Part shown: in pieces, positions 13,001 through 28,000 of the stretch
Layout: every line of letters begins with the position of its first letter
Numbering within the stretch: the stretch's first letter is position 1
Assembly (NCBI GenBank): GCA_017562135.1
Contig: QEYB01001312.1
Span: 496,001-560,000, forward strand
DNA length: 64,000 nt
Source: Dipylidium caninum
Taxonomy: Eukaryota > Platyhelminthes > Cestoda > Cyclophyllidea > Dipylidiidae
Reading direction: 5' to 3'
Program-made: the position numbers and the translations under genes
Notes under the pieces: model-generated
What the model saw: the letters and a program-made list of their open reading frames with translations, nothing else
Database searches by the model: none
Told to the model about the DNA's origin: nothing

Positions 13001-16000
13001 CCGCTCCCATGGGGCGACGGGTTCTTGCCCCGACGAGGGCAGCTCCATCGCTGCCGCAGCGACGAGCGTGGGGCCCGGAGGACGCGTGGCTCGAGGGGTC
13101 GGACGAGGGCCGATCGACGGCTCTAAGTGGTTTCGGGCACCTCGTCGCCACACGCATGACACTTCTGACAGGCCGTGATGTGCTGCTGTACCCTGGCATC
13201 CTCGTCCCAAGCGCGCCAATCGTCTCTTCTACACGCATTGACTTCGTGGATATCGGCATGTGTGTTTGGGTGGTGGTGTTGCTTCTAGACGTTTTATTTA
13301 TCCTTCGAATTTTCTAGTATGCGTGTGTGAACGTGTGTCACACCCTTACGCACCCCAACACTTCTGCCATCGACTGGCAAGAGAAGTGAGAAAAATGACA
13401 TACTTGGTGAAGAGAAAACCTTTCAGCACCTCGTTTTCAACTGCTTTATCGTCGAATGAGGTGATGTTTAAGAAGAAGACCCGGCAACTTCGTCCCATCA
13501 ACCGATCACACACATGCCTGCTCTTTGTACCCTGTGTCTACCGACTTCCCTTTTTCCCTACTTTCGCTGTGGTACAACAATCGTCTGACGCTGATCTTAG
13601 GCGAAGTCTTCACGTGGTGCACTCGACTGTGTCCTGTTCGACCTCCACCTCGATGTTCGGGGAAATGTGTGAGGTGTACGTGCCCGCCATACATCAAAGC
13701 CGTTTAATGGCCCCCGTGCTCCCCAAAGCCCCCCAAGTCGCCTAATCTCCTGATTTCGTGGGCCACGTGCACGTGACGAGGGCGGTGGACTGACCACGTG
13801 GCTGCGGTCCACATCCCCCGCAGGCCACATTCGGCCTCGTTGCTCGCGGGTCTGCAAGCCCAACTTTCGGGGCGACAGCCTCGGACAACGACTGTTCGCA
13901 GTTGCTGCCAGTCCATTTTCACAGTAGTACGCTTCCCCCCCCCCCCCCAACACTCGTGCGCCTCTCTTCCCTCCCCCGCCCGTTGCATGCCAGCTTCTTT
14001 GGGGATTTTCATCGTGCAACCAGTTTAGCCTCGACTTAACGCCCACTTTGAAAATATATCACTGGAAGTAGAAATTCCTGCTATCGAAGGCCTGCAATTG
14101 GCACCTTTTCTTAAGCACTACCGCTGCCTCACCGCTTTTTTGTGGTCGTCGTCCCGCTCTCACTTGGAGTTGCACATCAAAACGGCGTCTCCTAGTGTCT
14201 GTCTGAGTACCTAGATGAAAAAAGAACGGCTTCTAATTTCGTGTGTTGGTGCACTTGAATGAAGTAATTCCACTGCGTGCCGGTTGGCTGGAAGGAGCTT
14301 TGCTACGATTGTCCAAAAGCCTGTGGGCGCGTCCAGTGTGTGGAGGCTGTGGCTAAGGCTTCGCCTCCCCCGGAGGACAGTAGCCCAACCCGAGACACTC
14401 TGCGCAGATATGGAAAGTGAGGGTGGAAAATGCGAGGAATTCTTGATGATGTGGAGTAGGGCTGGGGGAAAGAAGGTTTTAATCCCTTTCCGCACCCTTT
14501 ATCCCAACAATTCTCGTACTGACGTCGCGTTTTTGTTCGAATTTTGTCTTTTTGGTTTCGCAATCTCGCGAATCACCCACTCAAACTCACCATCCTCTTC
14601 ACTAAAACCACATCTGTTTTCGCTGTATTTCACCGTCAAATTGTTTTGCCCGACAGAACACTTTGCTATCATTTCTGGCAATCCGACTTCCTCCTTTTGC
14701 CCACTTTTATTACTGACTTGGTGCCCTTAGTAAACATGTGGCTCGTATCAACCCTCGTCTAACGCTAAAAAACAAAATTTCGTTGGAATTCCTTTTCCCC
14801 ACCGGCAACTGTTTCAACTCACTTGACTGTCCCTCTCCCCCGCCCCCGCCCCGCCCCCGCTCCACCTCGCCCCGTGATGGCGTCCCGGACCTCCCACTGA
14901 GTTGGGAGCCTGTCAGGGAGAAATCGCCTGCCATGGCGTCGGCTTCGCCGCCCCAACTGCCGAGCAGAGTACGGCTGCCGTGCTCACTGGCCAATAAAGC
15001 CTCATTTGCAGGTGCCCGGAGAGGAGGGGGAGGGGGGGGAAGGGAGTTGAGTTTCGGCTTGCCCAAATTACCCGGGCATAAAAGTCCCGGTCTCTCGGCG
15101 TTGGCGTGCCATCGCTCATTTGCAGACCTCGCTGCCGAGTGGGTGAGAGCTCTTCTAAAAGCGCTCTTTCTGCTCTCTCACGCAGGCGGCTCGAATTGAC
15201 GGGTTTCCGGGAGTTATAACCGCCTTGGGGACGCTGCGCATCCGCGGAGACCTTCTCGTCGCCTCGCTGTCTCGCTCCGAGCTGGCCGAAGCCCTACGTT
15301 CTTACGCCAAAACCCTGAACGTAATTCCCTCCAACCCGGCCTCCCGCAACTCTTCTGGCCTTTCCCTCCTCAATAAACTCCACCTTCAATCCTCCTCTAC
15401 GCCCGAAGAAGAGGCGGAGGTATCCTCTGCGGTAGTCAGCGCCTCCTCCGCCATTGCTGCCCCCATGAACACGAACGCCGCACCATCCGCAGGCACCATC
15501 GAGCCCGTATCGCCTGTGCCCAGTGCTCCGACCGTTGCGATGCCACCTCAGCACCAGAGAAGCCGCAGCTCTATGGAGTTGGCGGAGATGGTCACGCCAC
15601 CACCACCGCCGCCGCTACTGCCCGGCGGGCAGAAGTTTGTGGTCTCAAGACTTTTCCTCTTTGATCGGATGCTTCTGGTGACGGAGGAGGTGAAGGCTAA
15701 AAAGAAGGGGACAAGCGCTGACGCCTTCGTCCAATCCACCTATCAATTCAGAGCTGCAATCAACGTCAATAAGATGCGATTTGAGGTGAGTACAATGAGT
15801 CTGTCTGCCTGTCTGTCTGTCTGAGTACGTAGGCGGATAACAGGAGCATTGCCAATTCCATTTGAGCAAAATCCACGAATCTGGAGCTGCTGACACTGTC
15901 AACTGCAAGGACTTTGGAATCTCTTGGCGTGGCCACTGTCATCGGGAAGGAACAGTATGTCCTAGAAGTTCCTCCGCAGCCAAATGGCCCACCTCGGGGT

Positions 16001-19000
16001 GTCCCGGTCCGCGTTGTTTCACCAACGCATTGACGCTTGTGCCATCATTTCACACTCATCTTTGGCCCCCTAATCAAATTTTCCCGTTCAATGGGGAGAG
16101 GTTCGGCCACTCCGTTCCGGTCGACCGCGCTCCTTGTGGCCGACACGTCCCAAGTGAGGTTGTTGAGGAGTTGGACGGCACGCGAGGAGCGGCAAGTTAG
16201 GTTAGAGCCGTAACGCGGCGCCACTTGTCGCAGACGCCGCATGCTCATTGTGTGGCCGCCTTCAGCCCCTGGTGAAAAACTCCCTCTATTTGGTCTGGGA
16301 CGTTGAAGGGAGGGGGAAGAGGGGCTTTTCCACGTCCAGTTGCTCCTACGATGTGCTCATTTATCGCTTGATGTGGCACTGGACAAACACCTAGAGTGCC
16401 TTTCTGGCTGCTCGATTTCTCGTCGCCGTCTTTTATCCCGCAAAGTTAAGCCGATTTTGCAAGAAGTCGTCCAACTCCTGCCCCTCGTCTGATTTCATCC
16501 GAGGGAAGAGGAGGAGGAGGGGACTGGCGGCTGATTGACTGCCACGACGATTCCACACACTCTCGTAAGTAACACAGGAGACGCCGATTTTCAGTCGAAT
16601 TTCTGCGTGTTGGGGCCTCAAGCTGGGAGAATTCGAGGGAGTTGCAGAGGGTATTTACCATTTACAAAAATCGTAACTATATTACCGAGTCGGGTCAAGA
16701 GTGTCTTTGGGGGCGAGGGGGGAGTGACTTTCTCCCGCTCTCCCTGCTTCACTCTCCTCGGGTCAAAAATAAACACAATCAGCACGAAAATCTGCCAGAT
16801 TCCATGCCCCCCATCTTTGCCGCAGACCATGGACGGCGGGAGCGGCCACCCAAGCTGGCCTTTCGACACCGTCGGGCACCGAAAAGCCTCCCCCGTTAAC
16901 GCCAATCCCCTTTTTATGCTCGAAGGGGATCACGACGCGCACCGTCACTCCACACTGGCCATTTTCATGCCATAAAAGTGGCACTTTTCGCGTTCATTTT
17001 TTTAAATGTGGACAGCCCGTCCAGGCAAGCTTGTGTGCAATCGGCCGGACTTGACTTCCGCCTCTCGTCTCGACCGCTTGCTTCCTCGCTGTGGTCAGCA
17101 TTATGTTGGGGTTAATTATTAAATCGCACGAGGCCCTCCCGACCTCCCACTGTTTGGAGCCGCTCATTAGCACTGCCGCCAGCACTGTCACAGATGCGTG
17201 CCACACGTGTTTTCCTCGGCCTCACTACAACTCTCCTTTGTCCTGAATCACGTATTTCCCCAGACTGATCTTCAAGAGGTGTTTACCTTGCGGCTATTAA
17301 ATTGTTTGGGGAATTTCGCGATATTTGATTGCGTAAAGAAAAACTGCCGCACGGCGTAACGGGGGACGACGGGAGTGCGTGAACTGCGGCGACCGGCTTC
17401 TCCCCGAGGCCTCTACAACGAGCTTTTTAATCGTAAAAATGATAGTTTTGCGCAATGGCTGTCTCAATGGCCCGGTTTTAGAGAGGATGCACCCACTGCC
17501 GCGGTCGAAAAGTAATTTATCGTTTGTAAACACTCGGTGCCCGTAGTTTACCTGCCCCCCCCCCTTCGATTCAGCGACTGACGCGGAGTCAACCCTTAGT
17601 CAGGCTTGTATTCTCGTTTTCAGGACTGGGGGATCTTTCATCCTCTTTTACGGCCAGTCCTATCGTCTCACTTCTAAGTTTATTGGCCAGGATTGCCTGA
17701 GACACGATCCGGTTCTTACTCCGCCCCCGACGACGGAGACGAGGAAGGCGGTGGGGCCAGCGGTGGGGTTGAAGGCGATGTCCTTCAGAGTCCATGAGAT
17801 GTTAGCGAGGCGCGTTGGCGTCGGCTGCAGTGCAGCGTCTTCTGAAGGTGTGACTCTGATGTAGTTGGTGCTCCCGCCGGGATGTCATTAGCAGTTGGCA
17901 AAGTGTCACACACCACCCTAAAGGACGATGAAACACTTCGAGTTGCGCCCCCAGGTGTGGCATCAGCGAGGGTGACACCTCCTCGCCCCATCTGCAACCG
18001 GAGTCGAGGACCAGAGCACATCGTGGGGTGCGCTGCTCTGCTCACGTTTTAAATTGAACACACTTTTCGTTAGCCCGCTGCGCTGTCGACATGTGATTTT
18101 CGTCTGTCTTGCGATGGGGGCTTTCGTCCCATGGTGTGGCACGCGCACAAACACCAACGCACGTGGCGACCAGAGTCGGGGCGCTTGCTCCCCCCCCTCC
18201 TCCCCACACCTTGCCCCTTGCTCCGAGACACGAGCGTCTATCACCGAGCAATGCCATCATCGAGATACACAAACCGAGCGTTTCAGTGTTTGTGTCCGCG
18301 CAATTGTTTATTTATTATCGAACATCAGTTCTTTTTCGCCCTCGGCAGTGCCCCAGGTGTGTGGGGCGTGGGGCTAAGGCGGCCCGCGCTCCGTTGTTGC
18401 TTAAGTGCTCTTTCCACTTTCTCAAGAGGCATTCAAGTTGCCTCTATGCTGTTTACCTCATCAAGATGAAACGGTTTTAGGAAAAAGAGTCTGCAAATTT
18501 TTCTGATCGCTGTACTTCCGCAACAAATCAGACTTACGCCCAGTACCGAAGGACTTTGTCATCAAAAGAAGTGGAGACGGCTCCAGCAGGTCTGGAACGG
18601 CCTCGTCCTATCCGCTCTGAGCGGCGGACCATCGGCTTCCAGGTCATTCCTTTAGGAGGAAGTCGAGTCCACCGAAACCAGATTGTGTGGAGGCACGAGG
18701 GCAGTGTCTCGGCGCCCTGCGTGCGCTAATGGCGGTGCAGCGGCGACGGCGACGCCTGCAAGCCTCCGCCCGATCCCCGGAATTCTCGCCCACAACGTTT
18801 GCTGGCCTCCCACGAGCGGTGGGGCAATTCATCATCGCCGCGTCGTGTGGAGTATTTCATTGTCGTTAATCAAAGTCCCACCCCGGGGCTGAGTGATTCC
18901 CCGTTGCTCTGGGGTCAGCTCTGCTTGTGGACACGGGTCGCCTCGAGTTTTACGCCTCCCTTTGCGGAACTTTGTCGCCGCCCATCACTCGGCATGGAAC

Positions 19001-22000
19001 CACGTTGCTTTCCTCACCTACCTTCCTGATTGACGAAATGCCAACTGAACGGCGCCATGTAGACCGTCACCCCCTTCCCTCCCTCTCCCCACTCCCTGGC
19101 GCCCGTCTCCGTACATGTGGCTTAGCTCGGCTCGGCTTAGCCGTTAGCGTAACAACATAAATAGCCGCCTTTGTTTAGTGGGCGAGGGGTGTTGTTTAAT
19201 GCAGCCGCGACTTTATATTGGCTCAAGACGGCGCGGAACTGGGGATTAAGCCTTTTCTGGCCTAACGCAAGATGATGTAAAGAGCCTTTCGACTAAAGGC
19301 CTGAGCATCTCCGTCGAATTTTTCTTCCTATTCTCTCGCAGCCGCACTGGTTCATGTGCACCTTCACGTCCGACTCAGTGGGGCCGGGGAGCACGGAAGC
19401 GGGCGAGACGACGACGACCTCGGCGGCCTCGGGGACGGGGATGGCTTCGGGAGGCGATCAGTGCGCCGGAATTGATTGGTCGTCGATGCGCGGAGCCCTG
19501 GAATTTGCTGCGGCAGATGATTTGCGTTTTGCGTTGTGGGACCAGACACCTGGCCGCGATGTCATTTACATCATCGACCCCCAGACGGTCGCCACCCGCT
19601 CCGCCTGGGTGGTGCACCTGCGCGACATCCAACGCATGCAACAGCAGCTCCTCATGGCGTTGGAGGACCCGACGCGCTTTGCGGGTGGAGAGAAGGAATG
19701 GGGTGCGTCATTCTCTCCCCAATGAAATTTTGCTTGTAACGCCACAGTTATTCCTGAGGACATAAAGGCACTTTACGCTACGCCTGTCAATGTCACATGC
19801 ACGTAACGGTTAAATTCTCCTTCCCATCGCACACACGCCTTCATGTAATTAGAAGGGACCCACTTAGACGAAGACAAAATTTATTTAAAAGCGATTTGTG
19901 TCTTATTTAAAACAATAAAATGCTTACTTGATTGTGGTGACTAGTTTTCCTCCTCCAAGACACGTCCTCCCAGTTTTTTTGTTGGGACGCGTGCGTTCAG
20001 ACGCATGGCCTGCGTTTGTGGAGAGCTGAGGTTGGTCCTGGTGTGGCAGACCTTCTCTCGCCGTCACCATTCGCAGCGGCTGCCTCTGCCCGCGCCTTCT
20101 AGACGCGGTGCTCGGCCACGGAAATCGGTCCTTGTTGACGTTGCACGCTAGGAGAGGTTGTCCTCTTAGCTGAACAAACCGGCGAACGAATTGAACGAGC
20201 GGCCGATTGACGACAAGGTTGTTAACCGTTTCGTGGGAGAGCAACTCCCCTCCCACCACCCCACACTCACCTCCCTTCTTTTCAGCGTCGTCTTCTGCTC
20301 ATCATGGAGGTATGTATGGCTAAATTGGACTGAACCGGGAACAGGTACGAAAACCTTCGACTGTTGCGTCGTCGGGAGCGCTTGACGTGGGTAAACAGGG
20401 CTGGCTGGTAGTCCATCACGAGGGAGAGAGCCGTTTCGTTCTTTCCGAAGGCTGGAAGGTGACCCATGACCGAGGAAGTAGTCCTTAGGGGAGAGAGGAA
20501 AGGGGTTTGCAAAAAGGATATAAGCCTAATTGCTGGGACTGTGGAAGTCTTCGTGCACCGGTGCGCCTTAATTCACCGCTCCGATCGTTCTCTCAGGATC
20601 ATGGTAGAAAAGCCCATCCATCCATCCATCCATCCGCCCGCCCGTTATGCCATTCTAGTGGCCTTTCCGAGTCAATGACCGCTGAATCTCCAGAGGGCAG
20701 ATTGAGTTCCCCCCCGCAGTCGTGGATCCCGCTCTTGACAGTTTGTAAAGGTGTTTTGCGACCTCGATACACACCGCTCAAACGAGTGACCCAACACCAG
20801 TCGACGATTCTTGACTCTGTGGTGCCAAGCCGCGTATCCACGTCAGCACTGCGCAATCGCTTAACTGCCTTACCTAGCGGGAAGGTGGATGGTATGAGCT
20901 GATTGGCTCAGGGAGCCCTGAAACGAGACCCCTCAGCCCTCGAGGCGACGGAGAAGATCTTTCATCCAATCGCCCGCCAGACCAACCTGCTTGGTCGTTC
21001 ATTCACCTCTCCAAGAAAGTAGCAATTTTGCTCCCACTTTTTCCCTCCATTTAAATGGATTAATTAACTCGAGGCCGCTCGGTGTAAATGCAGTCCCAGT
21101 TAGGCGGTCTGCCAAACCCTTGGATAGGTGGGCAGCACCGCGTTTCGCATTGCGTGTTCCAATGTCGCCTACTCGCCCAGCCAACCGGAGGACGACTTAG
21201 TGAGAGCTCATTTTTTTCCCACTCCCCCCTCCCCCCATCTTCCCGCTCAGCCCCCGCCCTGCCCTGCCCTGCCCTGCCCTGCCCCGCCCCGCCTCTCCGT
21301 CTCCTCCCCCGCTTCCTGACTCGTTCACTCACCGAACGCGTGCACATGCGGGTGGCTGTTCCATTCCCTCCAGGCTTTTGTTTTGATTCCTCAAGGTCCT
21401 CCAATCGCGCGTTGGTAACCGGGGGGAAATTTTTCGGAGCGGGAAATGCACTCTCACACCGACCAGATGTCGACCATCACCTCGTGGGTCCGGCGTTTCC
21501 TATTTTTGAGTCCAGGTGGAGCTCTGACTGCTCATTTCGTGTGTGTCAGTCGCTTCAAGAAGGTCCCACTTTTCGTGGCACTCACACCTTGGTGTTCTCA
21601 GCACACCACTTGCGACGCGTTCAATGTCGAGAAGGCATCTGCGCCCGCCTGTTCAGTTCATTTTGCGACCGAGGCAGAACCTCCTCCACCCGCCATTTCT
21701 GGTTGGCTTTCAGGAAATCAGAGTCTTCCGCAACCTGCCTTAAATTATTCATTCCCACTGAGGAGCAGCGGTTTCTGAGACGACCTCCTCTTCCCTTTTT
21801 ACCAGAAGTTAAAGTAGTTTTCGAGGTAGAAATAGCAAGTGCGCTTCTTTCACTCGTTCCACCGCTGACTGGCCTCGTGAACTCGCGCGGGTGCAAATAG
21901 CTTAAATGACAAACCGCAGCAGTTTACACTTGAGTGTCCTCCTCCGTCGTGGAGTGCAAGTTTGTGACGCTTTCGGCAAACTGCGCTGACTGCACCAGTT

Positions 22001-25000
22001 TCGCGCGCTGCGACACCGTCTTCCAGCCCGCCTCCCGCCATTTACTCGTCCCCGCGCGTGTGCCTGTGTGTGGTGGTTTTGTGCACAGAAGCATAACACA
22101 ACCGATCTCCCCTCATTGAGACGGCTTTCCCGCGTTCGTCAGGAGGCGGGAGACGCAGAAACACTTCTCTTTGTGGCCCGAGAGCTGCTCCGCAGCGATT
22201 GGGGAAGGATTCCTCCCGCCGAGGGGCGGACAGCGGGCAAGCGGGGGACGCATTGATCTCCCGGATGTACCAACCGGTGGCACCCGTCAAGGTCGCATAT
22301 TCATCCCATCGCCAGTCTATTTGGGTACCCGTTTTTCCCAGGAGACTGGAAATATTTTGACCCTCATTGTTCACGTTCCTGAACGTAGTGTCGCTCCTAA
22401 TCCGCATGTAGACGCCTTGCTGGATGCTTTCTTCTCACCTCTCGAGTTGGAACCGTTTCTGGTGCGTTCAGTGTGCTCGGGACGGAGGGAAAATGGCCAA
22501 GGAGGAGCAGAATCCTCCGGTCTGTTGTCACCTTTCCCTCTGTCCGCTCTTCCGCATCGATGTAAACGGCTCATGGGGGGGGGGATGGGCAGGAAAAATT
22601 GTTTACGAGAGCCTCTTAGGTTCCACTGCCGTCTGTGCCTCCTCTTCCCTTCCCCTAATCCTCCCGGCATGATTAATTGCCCTACGCCGGGCTTATGAAA
22701 CGGACTGAAGTGAATAAATAGACTTTTTCTTGGAAAATCCCCTACCCGTCGTGAGGATCACTCTTGGCCCGTCGGCCGGACGTGGGGAAAATGGACGCCT
22801 TGGCTAAACGTACAAGTTACTCGCCCGCTTGAGGCTTATTTTTCGTCCACTCAAAGCGCTCGAGTATTCCCGCACTGGCGTGGTTCGCGGGAGTACGTTC
22901 GACGGGGCGGTCCACTCGGGCCGAACTTTGTCCCGCCGCCTGGCTTGTATCGTGGGGCCACACCTTCCGAAGCGCGGACATTCAAACAATTTGTGGCCCT
23001 GACCTCCTCTATGATTTTCTGCCACGATTCTTGTCGCAGCGTGCTGTCGTTTCGAGTCCATTAAGCCCCTTTTGGTCATGCATTTCTCCATTTCACTTTT
23101 CACCACTTAGTCGAGTGGAGTCGTTCGCTCTTAGTGGGCGTATTTCTAGCCGGTTGGGGGAGAAACCTCCACTTCCCAATGTGAAGATCCTCCGTTTGCG
23201 TTGAGGGTCCTCCGCCCGCTGGCATCGAAGCTACTCCAGTGTCCGCCTTTTTCCTCGAGGCCACGGCCTGGCAAACTATGGTGCAGACATCCACTTAGGC
23301 TTGATGCCTGCAGCGGCAGCAATAGCAGACAGATTTGAGTGGGTTTCCACTCCTCTCATCTTTCCATCCATCTTTCTCGAAGCATCACTACGGAAATAAG
23401 TTGTCCTCCTCTCTTCTTTCTGAAAGCCCAGGTCGAAATGCGCCGATGTCAAATTTTTATTCCTTTTTCTCGACCATCCATCTAAGTGTGGGCTAATGTT
23501 AATCCCCACGAATCCGCTCGCCTTGTCGGTCGCCAATGAGAGGCAAGTCGGAGGCGCCAGATTTCTCGCGACCACTTCGTTTGGCTGCCGTGCGGGGCCC
23601 GACCACGTCGGCTGGCTTAGCCCTCACCGCCGGGCCGGCTTGGGCCGAGGGAGCGGAGGCTCGGTCGGGTCACGTTCTTCACCGGCAGCAGGACGTGTAG
23701 AATCGCGCATATAAATGCGCTCCTTAAGGGGAGATCACTCCGCGAGGCTGCCTTGAGAGACATTTATGACTTTCCCGATGGCATGTACTTTTGCTATGAA
23801 CGCGAATTGTACCATTCCCCCTCCACCTCAACCTCCTCCTCTTCCGCTTCCGCCTCCTCATCCTCCTCCCGCTCTCACTCCCATCCACCCCGCCTGCCTG
23901 CCTGCTTGCCTTCTCTTGCCTAAATTTGCGCGACTTTCAGGTGAAAAGAACCGCGCAGGCGTCTATGTAGGAGGATACGTAGTTTATTGTCTGCTTTCTT
24001 CGATAGGCGAGAGACGTCGAGTTTTGGAGCAATGAGGAAAAGTAGCAAGTGACCATAGCTGCGAGTAGCCTTCACCTAAAGCCAAGTTTCCTGCCAGCAT
24101 GGAAGACGAGTCAGGTCTTCCACCCGCGTGGAATTGGGGTTGAGCCAGGGGGACGGCGGGGACACAGCGTCCGCGGCAGTCAAAGCTCACGTCGCCTCGA
24201 GGCCCTCTCGGTTTGGCGTTCTCCGGGCAGGAGAGATGGTCTTCCCACGCCCCCGTCATCCGTTGCCGAGAGCCCGCAATTCGTCTGCTTTTTATGAAGG
24301 CCTAACTTGCGTGTGATGGGGAAAAGCTCTGCTTTCTCACCAGTATTCAGACTCCAAGACCGCAGTAATTGTATGACACCTAGAATGACAACATTTTCAG
24401 TCTTCGGTAACTCCGACACATCAGGGAGTGATTTTCGGCTACTCATCTTCCCACGCTTAGTTGTCATGCTTCCTCTGTCTGCTTTCTTGGTGCTGATACT
24501 ACTCTTGCTGCCACTAATAGCGCTGTTTTCGGTGTTGTTGTTGCTGTTGTTGTTGGTTGCGACAACACCAAGTTGTCCACTCTTTGGGTTGGGATGCTCT
24601 CCTTCCCGCCTCGGTAGTCTTGAACGTTTCGAGGCGGTGGCAGAATCACCGAAAGCAGACTTTGCTCCTGCTGAGCTCCGTGGCACATTCAAACCACGTC
24701 CTGCTCCAATACCCTCCGTCCTTTCGTTCTGGATGGACAATGACCGCCTATCCGTGGCTCCTACTCCGTCTTACAAGATTCGACGCCGGCGTTTTGGGTT
24801 CTGCTGCAATCGGGCGAATACTTAAAAGTCAGTCACTCGCCACTTAGTTCTTGTTTCAGTCGAGAAGGCGGATTTTCCTCAGGTTATTCCCCAATGACTC
24901 GCCTTAGTGCCACGAATCCTCAGCTTGCACTAACGCTAAATAAACTGGATGTCGAAGTCGCCTGATAGTCGCGTCATTCCTTCCTAGTCCGGTTTTTCAG

Positions 25001-28000
25001 TCCATTTCTTGGAACCTTCGTCGCGGGTGCCAGACAAGTGCTCATTCCCGTTGTGCGACAGTGTGTGATTTGAGGATGGTTCGGTGGAATTATACCTTAT
25101 TCCACCCGACGCCGACGCCACAGGCGCTCGCGCAAATTGCCCTCAGGTGCCTCGTCCACGTCCAACATCGGCGGTTCCATTTCCCGCAGAGGGAGTGCGG
25201 TGGAAGTGGTTAAGACGACCATCAGGAGGAGGAGGGAGACTTGGCGCCGTGCTGACGCCACGAGCCAGCGGTTGCGTCGTCGACAGGACGCATGGGGGAC
25301 GGGCTTCCATCCTCCCTGGTCGCCTTGCACGTGAGCGCGTGTAGGCCACCTTCCGTGGTTTATCCACCCCTTCAACACTTCTTTTCCTCCCCTTCACTGG
25401 GGCTTCCCGTTTCTCATTTCGCTTACGCACAATAAATTCGCAACACAGCGCTCCGAGACAGTCTGCCAAGCGCTGGTGAAATGCCGACCCTCCATCCGTC
25501 GAATCCTCACCTCCATCGAAGGCGGCCTTTGATTGCCAAAACTGGGCAAATGCCAGCGTTCTCTCCTCCGCCATTTACCCGAGGTGGGCCGGTGAGCCGC
25601 CATGGTCGAGCAAATCTCCTCTCCCGGGCGGGTCATTTTCGACGCTTGTCATCACGGGTGGCGAAAGTGCCCCCTACCTCCTCGACCGGATTGTCTTCTT
25701 TTGGGGTCCTCGGGTGTCTGGGTGTCAACACTACGTCCCTCTGGCCAGTTAGGCGTTTCGCTGACACCCAAATCTTTCCCCCTCGCCTACAGACCCTCCT
25801 CCGCCTACCTTAGGTCGTGTTGAGACGCGGAGCGTGGGGGGAGGGGGAAGGAGTTGGAAGGCGACGCACCGAATGGGGACCAAGCCCGAGGTTGGCTTCT
25901 TCCACGTGGGAAGGAGAAGAGGAGAGAGGTCGCCATGACCGCCTACAGGTACCCAGTCCTGTCGAATATCTTGGCTCGTGGTGCGGGGAGAACACACTTC
26001 CTGGTGCTTGGGTGCCCACGTCGGCACTTGAGCGTCCTTCCCAAGTGCTTGTTGGTGACTGCCACGCCACCTCGTCTGATCTTTCGCCTGCTTCGGCACC
26101 CGTCGTCCTGAGGGGTTATGCTTCTCCCCCCTCCCCGCTGGCTCTCAGAATTTGGAGGAATTTGTGGACCAGCCTTTCTCCGATTGTCTTGGAGATGTCG
26201 CACAGACCTTTCTACACAGACAAGAATGAGCTGTCCTCTGGTGAAGTCCGTTTGATCGCTTTTGCGAGCTGGGTCCCACGTTAGCAGACCGTAATCCTTC
26301 CGTCCCAGAAGGCAGAGCAGAGTGGCCGTCCCTGCTCCACAGACAGGCTTCCGGACGGGCGGAAAGGTGTCTTCAAGAGACGATGGTCTTGGACACGGCT
26401 CAGTTACCTCATTTTTTCGAGCAAAATCCTCAAAACCTCGCCTACTGTTAGCCATTCTTAGCTTATACCTTCAGTTTTTGGGCTTGTTCCTTTTGCGACC
26501 GCGGTACCTGTGTTTATGGGTGTGTCTGTGCCTCTGCCTCTGCCTGTGTGTGTGCAGTGTAAACACAAGACTCTTTGGGCAGAGCCGGCGGCGGCGGGAT
26601 GACGGTCACGATGTTCCGTTTTGCACTTTCCACGTCCACACGCCCGGGTCAGTGTGGGTCATCAACTCCTCGAAGGCGCTCACCCTCGCGCCGCAGCAGT
26701 TGTCGGCGCAGCCTTCACGGCAGATGGTTTCCAGCCCAGAATTTGTACCAGTTGCTTTAATTTGAGGCCACCCTGACGACGTTCAAGAGCCCACTGCGTA
26801 CTTCCTGGTCGCGAAGAGGCCTTAGTGGGGCTGGCGACGCCGGCTAAAGCAGGTCGGAGAAGGTCTGCGAGTTCCCTGGCCAGGCCTGTCTGTCTCACCT
26901 TCGACAAGTAGCCGATTTGTCCAGGTGGTCCGACAACCCCCTTCGGAGAGCATCCTGATGGACTCCGTCGACCTCCACGACCGCGTGCATTTGCCGACGC
27001 AAGCGTTGTCCGTGTCACTGGCCTCTTCCTCCTCGGCCAGTCAACCCGAGGAGAGCGGATCTCAGCGGTCAGCGAAGCGTCCGTGCCTCTCGACGCAGGG
27101 CCATGCGCTCAATAGCCGACAGTCTTTGAGATGATTCAGAGAGACGATGCGGTTTTCCTGGGCAACATCATCGCCCTAGCCGGGACCGTTAGTTCAGACG
27201 TTGCCCAAGTTCTGATGAGTTTTCACTGGCGAGGTATTTCGAAGGCAAGAGGGCCTGCACCTAAAAACTTCATCAGGCCGATTTTTTCCACCAATTCAAA
27301 ATTTACCCTTTCACTTAAACCCTACCATGTCAGCACCACCACCACCACCGCCTCCAGCTGCAGTAACATTCAAACGTGACATTCTCGACGGACAGTTGAT
27401 TTTCTATGATGCCCATACACTTAAGGGTTTAGGGGCGGCAAAATTCTTTCCGGTGACTTCTTTCACTCAACGAGTCGGTCTATTTAAGGCAGCTGCGGAG
27501 GATGTCTTTTGAAGGAAGGTGGCAGCTGCAACCAAACTTCTCCTTATGCACATCCGCCACTGAGACCTGCCCGATTCCCCCCGAGACATCATTCGGCCAT
27601 TCCAAGGGGTATTTTCCCCTTTAAAATTTTACGGAGCAGAGTCGGTAGTTTGAAATCTCTGCTGAGACAAATTGGTCTGTGGAACGACCGCATGCTGGCG
27701 TTGACGATCGCCGGTGGGAGCGTCAGAGTGGCGAAGTGACGCGTGAGCATCGCTCACATGCCACCGAATCGAGTATCTTCTACTCGTCAGAAGTGTCGAG
27801 CTGACCTGGCACCCTTCGAACCTTTCCTGAGGCGCTCTTGTTTGTGTCATCGAGGTCTACTGCAGGACTCCACGAGTAGGCGCTGACTGACATGGCCACT
27901 GGTTCTGCTGACGAGTTGTGTCGGGCGTCACGAGCAGACGAAGGAGCCCTGAATCTCTTTTCCCCCTCTTCCCTCCTCCTCCTCCTCCCCCTTGTAGTCC

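Larger units (their letters stand above)
7006..15185 (+). other. RhoGEF intron 1 (8.2 kb)
   Basis: GTGAGC at 7006 to CTCACGCAG at 15185, phase 0. It is GC-rich with frequent CpG, and no nested gene is supported on either strand. It contains (CT)n(GT)n at 8441-8466, (CTT)n at 9575-9597 and a C14 run at 13935-13948. Confidence 0.85.

Noticed and set aside
21088..21900. 270-codon plus-strand open frame
   Set aside because: It lies inside RhoGEF intron 3 in GC-rich DNA, includes a TGCCC repeat and shows no domain.
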